From positions 24,681,866 to 24,745,865 of the forward strand of contig OX387185.1 in assembly GCA_947561395.2 (NCBI GenBank): a DNA stretch of 64,000 nt, given 5' to 3'. Of this stretch, positions 55,372 to 64,000 are shown piece by piece; positions within the stretch are counted from its first letter, which is position 1, and each line of letters begins with the position of its first letter. The position numbers and the translations under genes are program-made. Under the pieces are notes generated by a model, which saw nothing but the letters and a program-made list of their open reading frames with translations, was not told the DNA's origin and made no database searches. The stretch comes from Buxus sempervirens. Lineage: Eukaryota; Streptophyta; Magnoliopsida; Buxales; Buxaceae.

Positions 55372-56998
55372 ATGGATCCCGACACTTTTAGTGCTTTTGC
55401 ACAACAAATGCAAGAACAAATGAAAGCCATCCAAGATCAACTCCTAGGACTCCAAACTTAGTTGAGAACCTCCCAAGAGCAAACAAGAGACCTAGTTGTT
55501 AGGGTTGATTCAATTGAGGGGAATGATGTCGGTGAGGCTCCCAATGGTGGGGGTCAAAATGTCAGATGAGAAAATAGGCCACCTCGTGGGCATAATTTTC
55601 GTCGTCAGGATAGGGGTTATGAAAATCTTGATTATGCTGACCTTGATGATAGAGTGATGAGTCATATCAAAGTAGATGCTCCTACTTTTGATGGTCGATT
55701 AGATCCTTGGGTTTTCACCAAATGGTTGAAGGACATGGACTATTTCTTTGAGTGGTATGACCTGTCTGAAAAATAAGAAGGTTAGGTTTGCTAAGATGAA
55801 ACTCATGGGTAACTCTCAATTGTATTGGGAGAGTGGAAGAACTTCTTCATAGAAGAGGTGAACCAGCCATCACTGATTGGATAGTAATGAAGCATAATCT
55901 TAAGGAGAAGTACATACCCCGTTCTTATCATGGAAACCTCTTGGACCAATGGAATAATTTGAGACAAGGAAATAGGCCTGTGACTGAATACATGGCACAA
56001 TTTGATGAATTCAGGATGAGGTGTGGAATCCTTGAAGATGAAGCTATGACATTGAGTAGGTTTAGAAGAGGGCTTACTAATGACCTTAGGAAAGAACTTG
56101 TGCTTCGTGGCATTACCACACTTGATCAAGCATACACTTTGGTTTAGGATTATGAACTAGTGACCCGATCTTCATTTCTAGGCGTGTTGACAATCGGGTC
56201 AACACAAACAAACCTCAATTTTCAGGTAGCAACTCCTTGTTAGGACCACCTCCTCAGAAAATCAATTCTTCTGGTGCACCACTTGATAGGGACAAAGGCA
56301 AGGGAGTTGTTATTGATACTTCTAGGCAACTTCTAGGATTCAGTGCTTTAAGTGCAAGGGTTTTGGTCATGTTGCTGCCAATTGCCCCACAAAAACTCTT
56401 GTCATTGATGGGCAAGAAAATGTGAGTGATGCAGACTTTGAGAATCAAATTTATGAACCCAATGTTGAGGATTTTGATGACCTAGATGAAAATGGTGAGA
56501 CTGATCATGATTTTGTGGGTTGCATTCATTCTATGTCATTGCAAATGGAACAACATAGGACTGAATTGGAAACAACTAGACTAGGTGTGGTTAGGTGTGC
56601 TTTGGCGTAGCCAAAAGCAGATGATGATTGGAGAAGAAGTGCAATTTTTCACACTTACATCAAGTGTGGGGATAAGAGTTGTAAAGTCATCATTGATAGT
56701 GGTAGTTGCATTAATGTAGTCTCTACTAGTATTGTCACCCGTTTAGGTTTGAAATCAGTTCCTCACCCTAGTCCTTACAATGTTTCTTGGGTTGATACAT
56801 CTCAATTGCTGTAAAAGAAAGGTGTCTTGTTCCCATTCAATTTCTTGATTATAAGGACAATATATGGTGTGATGTGGTTCCAATGGATGTAGGTCATATA
56901 ATTTTGGGCAGACCATGGCTTTATGATTTGGATGTTACCATATATGGTCGTTCAAATTCATTCTCTTTTAAATTTCAAGGCAAGAAGGTCCAAAGAAG
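55372..56998 (+). pseudogene. Gypsy element R: gag and protease (chromovirus-type), broken
   Basis: ATG 55372 begins MDPDTFSAFAQQMQEQMKAI. A stop follows near 55460. The gag core is VDAPTFDGRLDPWVFTKWLK and MDYFFEWYDLSEK, with further stops and frameshifts between 55775 and 55860, then WNNLRQGNRPVTEYMAQFDE and FRRGLTNDLRKELVLRG. The zinc knuckle CFKCKGFGHVAANC (56344-56385) is a perfect CCHC. The protease has VIIDSGSCINVVS (D-S-G at 56695) and HIILGRPWLYDLDVTIYGRS. The DSG and LGRPWLYD pattern is typical of chromoviruses. It is cut near 57000 at LTR fragment H, so RT and later domains are absent. Confidence 0.88.
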
Positions 56999-57009
56999 CG
57001 TCAGAAGGA

Positions 57010-58147
57010 TTATTTTCTAGAAATTGGCACTCGGCAGAGCGCTCGAGCATTCATTTGGGCGCTCGGCTTAACTGGAAATTTGACTTTCGGGTTCTGAAGT
57101 TTTAAAAAAAACACAAGTGAGGTGCTCGGCCAAAACAACAGTTTGTGAACAGATCTGAAGTTTTTCTAAAATTTCGAAATCTAACCTACCAAAACATGAT
57201 TTGATCTATCTAAAACTTTGTAGACACCTTCTAAATCATTAATTAAAGCTTTCCTACTAATTCAAACAACAATTTGACACAACTATAATTCGGATCAATC
57301 AATTTCATTGAAAATCTCCAAATTCCATCATTTAGCTCAAACAGGAGAATTTGTGGCATTCTTCCTACAATCAATTGAAAATATATGCATAGATCAAATC
57401 GTAAAGGTGCTACTTACATGCTTAGATTCAAGTCCAGTTTCTGTTTTCTCAGAACTCTAAGTTTCACGCTACTCGACAACTTCCACCACCAAATAAATCT
57501 GTAAATTTCAAAAATTAGATCAAATTCTCATCAGATCTATTCAGATCTGACTTATCTCTTAAATTCACTAACATTTACAGTAAATTAATCAAATCTAAAT
57601 ATGATCTTACCTGAATTCCTTTGGATTTGAACAAATCCTTCAATGTGCTACTCCAATCGACCCAATTCTTAGATTCTCAACCGAATTCTTCCTCAATCAT
57701 ACTTCAATTTCGATCGGCCATGAGATTTCCTTTCTATTTCCCTTCAATTCTTCTCCTAGATCTCTTCCCAAGCTCCTGGTTTCAGATTCTTCTAATTGGT
57801 TCTCAAAAGTTGCTCCAATCAACTAAACCAACTGGCCTAACCGAATTTCCCTTTTTATACCCCATTTTGCCGCCAAACCACCTCTTAAATTTCTTGTGTT
57901 CTAGTGTAATGCAACTCCACTGAATTCTACCTACATAACCAAATAGTATTTTAACCATATGGCTTATGCCTTACCACATTGCTAATCAAAACAATCGATC
58001 ACATACCTTAAATAATAGGTTCTTCCTATTTTGATTTCTGAAAATTCTCCAAAATAACCTTATTTTTCATTTCCCTAAAATTTGCACCAATAATTCAGTT
58101 ATTACTAATAAAATCCAAATTTTAATTTTAATTTTTGGGATTTTACA
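57010..58147 (-). mobile_element. LTR fragment H (A/E-like Gypsy LTR)
   Basis: The right edge TTGGGATTTTACA at 58147 is intact (minus-strand start TGTAAAATCC). The left edge is undefined between about 57000 and 57030, where it meets element R. It has the family's gcgctcgagc and gtgaggtgctcgg blocks, TATA and donor. The TGTAAC-type end, motif arrays and TSD are missing. It interrupts Copia 2. Confidence 0.75.
57408..57860 (-). promoter_or_regulatory. LTR H TATA box and splice donor
   Basis: The minus strand has GTATAAAAAG (57850-57859) and, about 435 bp downstream, AAGCAT|GTAAGTAGCACC (boundary 57417/57418). GTAAGTAGCACC is identical to the donor of LTR C. Confidence 0.5.
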
Positions 58148-60935
58148 AAAAGCAATGTCAAGCCTAGTGTGTGATAGATAGATTAGTTTGCCAACAAGTC
58201 TCTGATATCTATCTTTTTCAACTAGATTTCCAACATCTTTTGGATTCTTCCCTGCTTCGATGGGTTTGTCACTTGGTTTACATTCAAGCATACCAGTTTC
58301 AGCTAGTACGTCAAGAACATACCTTTGTTGAGAGACACTAATCCCATGTTCTGATCTAGCAACTTCCATTTCCAAGAAATATCGCATCTACCCATGGTTC
58401 AAAGTATCGTATCGGCGTGCCGTATCGGACGATCCAAAAATGGAAACGTATCAAGGATACGCTCGGATACACACTAAAATGGTGGATACGGTGGATACAT
58501 AAAACATAACCTATCTAGATAGAAAGATAATTTAAAAATATGTTAAATAAACATGTTTTTAGCATTATAGGGTTACACAAAGAGTATCTATGCATTATAG
58601 AAGCAAATAGGCATACTCAGAAATGAATGAAAATTATAATAAAAGCTATAAAAGGTTAGATAAACCAATAAATAAGGTTAGAAAATTCATTCAAGCAATA
58701 TAAGTAACACACTAAGTTATTAACACTTAATAATTGCCCTTTCCGTTGCGTTTTAGGTGCCATATCTACAAAATAATTGAAAATATATCAACAAGCATGT
58801 AAATGACATCACCAACCTCTCTTGGGAAAAAAAGTGGAACCAAAACATCAAATTTAATAAAAATATAATATTGTTTTCCTATATTTTTAATTAATATTCA
58901 GCAAAAACAATTATTAAAAATAATTTTATTGATGAAAAAAATGCAAGAATCATAGGGATGATAGATCAGTCCCATGTGCATCTCATATAAAAAATTGAAG
59001 ACAAATCGTTAAGGTTTATCTAATTTTTTTTAAAAAAAATCGGGATTTTCGTCACTTTTTTTTATATTGCAAAAAAATTTGATTTTTTACTCAAAAACGC
59101 TATTTCGATTTATGGATTTCACTTGAAATTGATAGATTCATACAAAACATTGTCAAACCATGCTTAAATATGAAAAAATAATGATTTACATTGAAAAAAA
59201 TTGAAAATCTAAAATACCTTTCAAAACTGTAGACGATTTTGACTTTTGTTGCTTGATTCGTTTTTCGAAGTTGTTTTGAAGAAATTATGGTACTAATTAG
59301 GTCGAAAATAGGTTGAAAATAATGGGGTTTGACGGATTTTGGAATAGATTTCTCAGTAAAGAGCAATGTTCAATCTAGTAAAGTTGTTGTTTCTCATTTT
59401 TTAGCCCTTTTTTTCTGTTTTAAACGACTGTATTGAGCGATACAGTGTTATGTATCGACTCGATACAGTCGATACTTACTCGATATAGGTCGATATGACC
59501 TGTATCACGAAACAAACCATGCACGATACATGACATGTATCGCGCGTATCACGTGATACGATATGATATTTTATACTATGCATCTAGCCCAGGTCTTTTA
59601 CTTCAAATTTAGTGGCTAGGACTTTCTTCAGTCTTTCCATCTCCAGTATATTATCTCCGGTTAGAATAATATCATCAACATATGCAATTAGAATTGTCTT
59701 CTTTACATCTTCAGATTGTTGGAAGAACATAGTGTGATCTGATTTCCCTTGTTGATATCCTTGACCTTTTATCACCTTTGTAAATCTATCGAACCATGCT
59801 CTCGGTGACTGTTTGAGACCATTCATAGATTTCTTCAGTTTACATACTTGGTTTTCTTCACCTTTTTTACAGAAACCTGGTGGCATTGACATGTAGACTT
59901 CTTCCTCTAGTTCACCATTTAAAAATGCATTCTTAATGTCAAGTGGATGAAGAGGCCAATCTGAATTTGCTGCCAATGACAGAAGAACCCGAATGGTCTT
60001 CAATTTTGCAACCGGTGCGAATGTTTCTGTGTAGTCAATGCCATAGGTTTATGTAAACCCTTTTGCTACAATACGAGCTTTGTACCTCTCAATAGTCCGA
60101 TCAGCTTAATATTTCAAGGTAAAAACCCCATTTACAGCCAACCGGTTTCTTTCCTCTTGGTAAATCCATCACATCCCAGGTTTCATTTTTTTTCCAAAGC
60201 CCGCATTTCTTCCATTACCGCTTCTCTCCATTTTGGAACCTCCAAAGCTTCCTGAATATTCCTTGGAATTTCTGCACTATCAAGATTAGATGTAAAAGTA
60301 TGAACTTTGTAGACAGGGCATTATAAGACATGAATTTCTGGATAGGATGGAGAGTACATGATTGAGTATTTTTCCTGAGAGCAATGGGAAAATCCATATC
60401 AGAAAATTCAGAATTATCTGAGTTGGAAAAGGACTCATGAATGCTTGGAGAAGGGAAATCACGAGAACTTGGATCTATCACCGGTTCCAACTCTTTTGGT
60501 GCCTTAGGAGTGAGGTTCTCCTTGTCCCTTAATTTTGGCTTCCTTGAATAAACAAGTATCTCATTGTCATTTTGTTGTCCTACATCTTTCCCTGAATTCA
60601 AGTTTCCTTTTGTACATGGCATATTAGAGTGAGGTGATAAGATAGATTCGAAATTTGAGATATCAACTGAAAAAATATCTGGTTTCAAAAAATGAGCTTC
60701 ATTCAAATTCTCCCCCTGAAGAGAAGATTTTTGAAGTAAGGAGTGTTTTCAGAAAAATGTAACATCAAGACTAACAAATACCTTTTTGTGGATGGATCAT
60801 AGCACTTGTAGCCTTTTTTAGTTGGGGAATACCCAATGAAAACACGCTTTAGAGCTCTAGGATCCAATTTACTTTGATGATGAGAATACACATGAACAAA
60901 GGCTGTACAACCAAACACTTTAAGGTGTAGGCTAA
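58148..60935 (-). pseudogene. Copia element 2: C-terminal integrase, RT and start of RNase H, broken
   Basis: Reading the minus strand: LHLKVFGCTAFVHVYSHHQS, LDPRALKRVFIGYSPTKKGY, the variable linker (EPVIDPSSRDFPSPSIHESF) and a degenerate stretch around 60020-60215. RT then follows: TIRVLLSLAANSDWPLHPLD, IKNAFLNGELEEEVYMSMPP, SMNGLKQSPRAWFDRFTKV and AYVDDIILTGDN with the catalytic YVDD intact. Mutator-like element 58394-59580 splits it after FEVKDLG. It resumes MRYFLEMEVARSEHGISVSQ and QRLVGKLIYLSHTRLDIAF, and ends at LTR H. Stops and frameshifts make it non-functional. Confidence 0.92.
58394..59580. mobile_element. Mutator-like non-autonomous element
   Basis: Flanked by a 9-bp duplication with one mismatch: catctaccc (58385-58393) and catctagcc (59581-59589). 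Ends (c)atggttcaaagtatcgtatcg and cgatatgatattttatactat are imperfect inverted repeats. Both arms are dense in gatacg / gtatcg words (58405-58500 and 59430-59570). The interior is A/T-rich with no transposase. The 9-bp TSD points to the Mutator superfamily. Confidence 0.8.
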
Positions 60936-62164
60936 GGGGTCGTTTGGTAGGGCTTGTGGATTGTGGATTCTAATAGAATCCACAATCCAAAGCCCACTTT
61001 TGGCATTTGGTACAGATTATAACACTAGATTCTACAATTAAATGTTAGAATCAAACCAGAAACTAAAAACCATAAAAGGATAGCTTTTAGGGATTTTGCT
61101 CCTAAGCGTTATAAACCCCAAACATTGGGATTAAAGTGGTTTCTACTCAAACACGACATTTACTTGCATTACTCTTGCCATCGCCGCCTTCCTCGTGGAG
61201 CTGCTGCCATTGTCGCCTTCCTCGTGGAGCTTCTACAACCAGGTAGCAGGTAACCCTCCCCCCTCTCTCTCTCATCCCCATCTCTCCAGCTCCCTCTTCT
61301 TGCTGTTCCTTCTCCCTCTCCCTCTCCCTCTCCCTCTCCCGCTACCTTTCCCGTTCCCTTTCCCTATTCCACTCCATCTACCCTCCCTCCCGCTCCCTCT
61401 CACCCTCTCGCTTCATTTCCCTCTTTCCCTCTCTCTCCCTCTCTCACTCACGCTCCTCACATTTCCCAACCTCTCTCTCCCTCTCATTCAGTTCTTTGGT
61501 GGGTTTATCAGAAGTTTTAGTTGATAAACAGACCAACATGACCATTTGTTCTAAATTAATCAACCCTTTTCGAAGAGCATTAATGGGTTGTTTTTCTGGT
61601 TTTAGAGAGTCTTTTCTCCATTTCGTTGTCTATATAGTTTCTGTAGCAGATGGGATCTCTAGTTCTATACTCTTTGCTACTAAACTGGGCAGATTGGGGG
61701 TTTCAGCAGTAACCTTCTCTACTTTGCTTGTTTGAAACCCTTGTATTTGTCTATATGAAGAAGCTTCTGAAACCCATTGCCATGGCTCCCCTGTTTTTGC
61801 ATCTCCTGCTGCTTTGGCTAGCCATAATTATAGTCAAGCACTGAATAAAGGCATTCTAGTTTGTTTCAATAGATTCAAATCAGCCAATGTTCTTCAGGAT
61901 TCTCAGAACATAAAATTTTCTGGTTGCTTCTATTACTCAATTGCGACAACTCAGTCCCATAAAAGACGATAAAATTTTTCTTCACATTTTCCAAAGGCAA
62001 TTTTCTGGACACGCTATGAACTCATAAAACCTTGAACACGAACTTTCAATCTGCGGTATCCAAACAGGATTCTGGATTTTGAAAATCAACAACAAGAATC
62101 TAGATTTTCACAATCCAAATTATAATCCAGAATCTAAAATCTAGAAACCCTACCAAACGACCCC
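60936..62164. mobile_element. Harbinger-like non-autonomous element 2
   Basis: TIRs GGGGTCGTTTGGTAGGG and CCCTACCAAACGACCCC, flanked by taa (60933-60935) and tag (62165-62167), an aged 3-bp TWA-type TSD. It sits in frame inside the Copia 2 integrase region. 1229 bp. Both ends have ttgtggattctaatagaatc / tagattttcacaatccaaat style subterminal repeats. The centre has a 29-bp direct repeat (61176 and 61205) followed by a CCCTCT-rich tract (61255-61500). Confidence 0.9.
61176..61233. repeat. 29-bp direct repeat in Harbinger element 2
   Basis: Units at 61176 and 61205 share tgccat(c/t)g(c/t)cgccttcctc and gtggagct. A CAG|GTAACC-like site follows at 61248. Harbinger element 1 has an analogous 42-bp duplication at 53624-53707, also followed by a C/T tract. 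Confidence 0.85.
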
Positions 62165-62167
62165 TAG

Positions 62168-63290
62168 ACTGAGATGAGAGGTAGGAAAAAAAATTCTGGA
62201 GTTTTTGGAGAGGTGTTTCAAATGAAAGAACGCGGCTAGGAATTCTGTTTATGAGATATGTGGTTGTTAAAATGGCATCTCCCCAGAAAATTTTGGGCAT
62301 GTTGGTAGTGAACAACAAGGCATGAGCAACTTCAAGGAGATGTCGATTTTTTCGTTTGGCAACCACATTTTGTTGGGGAGTGTCAAAGCATGAACTTTGA
62401 TGAACTATCCTATTCCTTTGAAGATAATCACCCAAAGAAGCATTGAAATATTCTGTGCTATTATTAGTACGAAGGATTTGAATTTGAGTTTGAAATTATG
62501 TTTGAATCATTGAATGGAAATTGATAAACACAGATCTGACATCAGATTTTTCTTTCAACAAATAAGCCCAGCAAATACGAGCATGATCGTCAATAAATGT
62601 AACGAACCATTTTGTGTAAGTACGATTAAGAATACGAGACGGTCCCCACACATCACTATGAATCATGGTGAATGGTTTGAATGGCTTATAAGTGGATTTT
62701 GGAAATGAAGTACGCTGATGTTTTGCAAGTTCATAGATTTCACATTGATGATCAAAGGACTTTGTATTTGAACAGATAGAAGGAAATAAACGTCTCAAAT
62801 ATTGAAAATTGGAATGACCCATTTTAAAATGCCATAACAAAATTTCACTATTTTCAGAAACAGAAGCAGAATCACAAATTGCAACTCGACATTGTTCACC
62901 CATATTAGCCTCATCAAAGTAATAGAGTCATCAAATTCCTTAGTACTACCAATCATCTTCCCCAATGATAGGTCTTGAAAAATACAATGAGAGGGAAGAA
63001 ATTTAGTAGCGCAATTGGAATGTTTTGTCAACTGGCTAATGGACAATAAATTGCAAGATAAATTTGGAACATGAAGGACAGATTCTAATGTTATAGAGTC
63101 TGAGATTTGAATACTTCCTTTTCCTGCAACAGATGAGAATGACCTGTTTGCAATTTTAATTTTAAGATTGTCAGCACAAGGTGAGTATGAGGAGAAAAGG
63201 TGATAAGAATCAGTCATATGATCATAAGCACCAGAGTCAATAATCCAAGGTGTTTTACATTGAGAGGTCATGCTTAAGCTCTCAAAAAAT
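62168..63290 (-). pseudogene. Copia element 2: protease and integrase, broken
   Basis: Minus strand: protease WIIDSGAYDHMT with D-S-G intact, then SVAGKGSIQISDSITLESVL and VPNLSCNLLSISQLT. A frameshift near 62920 leads to the pre-integrase zinc region (LLWHFKMGHSNFQYLRRLFP). Integrase follows: MIHSDVWGPSRILNRTYTKW, VTFIDDHARICWAYLLKEKS, an in-frame TAA near 62493, then ILRTNNSTEYF where the catalytic Asp (RTDN) is Asn, and QQNVVAKRKNRHLLEVAHAL where the catalytic Glu is Lys. The first Asp (HSDVW) remains. The integrase is therefore doubly disabled besides the stop. Confidence 0.9.
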
Positions 63291-64000
63291 TACCTCGTTG
63301 AGCTAATGAACTTGAAGGATTGTTTGTTGAAGACTGAGCAGATTTTTGGAAGCTAGAAAATTTTTTTGTAAAGTTGCTCCAGTTGTTCAGAATTAAATGC
63401 ACCACTTGAAATTTGATTTTTGCCTTTTTTCCTCCACTTGAAACCTGTTCAGAATCAACAGGTTTTTCAACTTGTTGATCAACTGTAGCTTGATAGCCAC
63501 GATTCCTATTGTTCTGTCTTGGTTTCTAGTTAGCCGGCTTCCCGTGTATCTCCTGGCATGTATCCTTTGTGTGTCCAGGCTTGCGGCAATGCTCACACCA
63601 GGGATGCACTTTCTGTTGTCTTGGACCAGTTGCAGCTGATGATGCTTTCGTATTAACATTCTCCTTCAGCATCACCTTTCGTCTGTTTTCTTTTTATCTT
63701 ACTTTTGAGAAAACTTCACGTATTGAAGGTAGAGGATGACGGCCCAAAATCCTTCCTCTAACATCATCCAAGTCTTGGTTGAGCCCTGCAAGAAATTCAT
63801 ACACTCTTTCATTTTCGAGTTTCTTCTTGTATCGAACACTGTTGGCAAAACACTCCCACTCTTCTTCGGAACTCAAGTCAAGCTTTTGCCAGAGAGCTGT
63901 CATCTCTAAGAAGTAATCTATGACTTCTCTCTCCCCTTGCTTCATCTGCCACAATCGGATTTTAAGTTCGAATATCTGAGAAGAGTTTTCAACGTCTGAA
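63291..64000 (-). pseudogene. Copia element 2: gag (UBN2-type), partial
   Basis: The gene runs off the right edge. Minus strand: MKQGEREVIDYFLEMTALWQ, SSEEEWECFANSVRYKKKLE, RVYEFLAGLNQDLDDVRGRI and LGRHPLPSIREVFSKVR, a gag UBN2-type core, then a stop. In another frame lies an intact CCHC knuckle, WCEHCRKPGHTKDTC, followed by QEIHGKPAN (about 63530-63600). The gag to protease stretch 63290-63400 is degenerate. The 5' LTR would lie to the right of the window. Confidence 0.88.

Noticed and set aside
61195..61524. 109-codon Leu/Pro/Ser-rich frame
   Set aside because: Encoded by the CCCTCT tract of Harbinger element 2; low complexity only.

Overview
The window is plant nuclear DNA, almost certainly from a eudicot-type angiosperm with a large, retrotransposon-rich genome; the species cannot be told. 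It holds nested Ty3/Gypsy and Ty1/Copia remains, solo LTRs, PIF/Harbinger-, hAT- and Mutator-like elements, a LINE-type tail, and one decayed host gene with introns. I see no rRNA, tRNA, CRISPR or bacterial-type operon.

Layout. 1-5196: minus-strand remnant of a Tat/Ogre-like element (ORF1 plus truncated LTR D4), split by solo LTR A1. 5197-13567: plus-strand Gypsy element P (gag, protease, RT), split by solo LTR A2, which itself contains solo LTR B1. 13568-19954: three LTRs in a row (B2, C, A3) without matching target-site duplications (TSDs). 19955-44561: minus-strand Gypsy element M (RNase H, RT, protease, gag, PBS, 5' LTR), split by D1a (containing D1b) and by D2 (containing D3 and E, with F inside E). 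44562-51566: host-derived DNA with a tandemly duplicated gene segment; the better copy has exons of a DUF3067-type protein. 51567-54531: plus-strand Copia remnant carrying a Harbinger-like element that carries a hAT-like MITE. 54524-58147: Gypsy/chromovirus remnant R joined to LTR fragment H. 58148-64000: minus-strand Copia element carrying a Mutator-like and a Harbinger-like insertion and running off the window.

Nine solo LTRs (A1, A2, B1, D1a, D1b, D2, D3, E, F) have perfect 5-bp TSDs, so the order of insertion can be read directly, with nesting four deep (M > D2 > E > F). No autonomous element is intact: each coding remnant has stops, frameshifts or lost catalytic residues.

The most interesting signal is shared LTR architecture. 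Nearly every LTR has a strong 5' splice-site consensus, in most copies 130-435 bp downstream of a TATA box. In the Gypsy LTRs this is usually followed by a conserved GTAGCAC-like motif. Gypsy gag starts in P, M and R are preceded by a 3' splice-site-like CAG within 1-5 nt. The hypervariable minisatellites in these LTRs lie downstream of the donor, that is inside the inferred leader intron. This suggests spliced gag mRNA versus unspliced, PBS-containing genomic RNA. It is an inference from sequence only.
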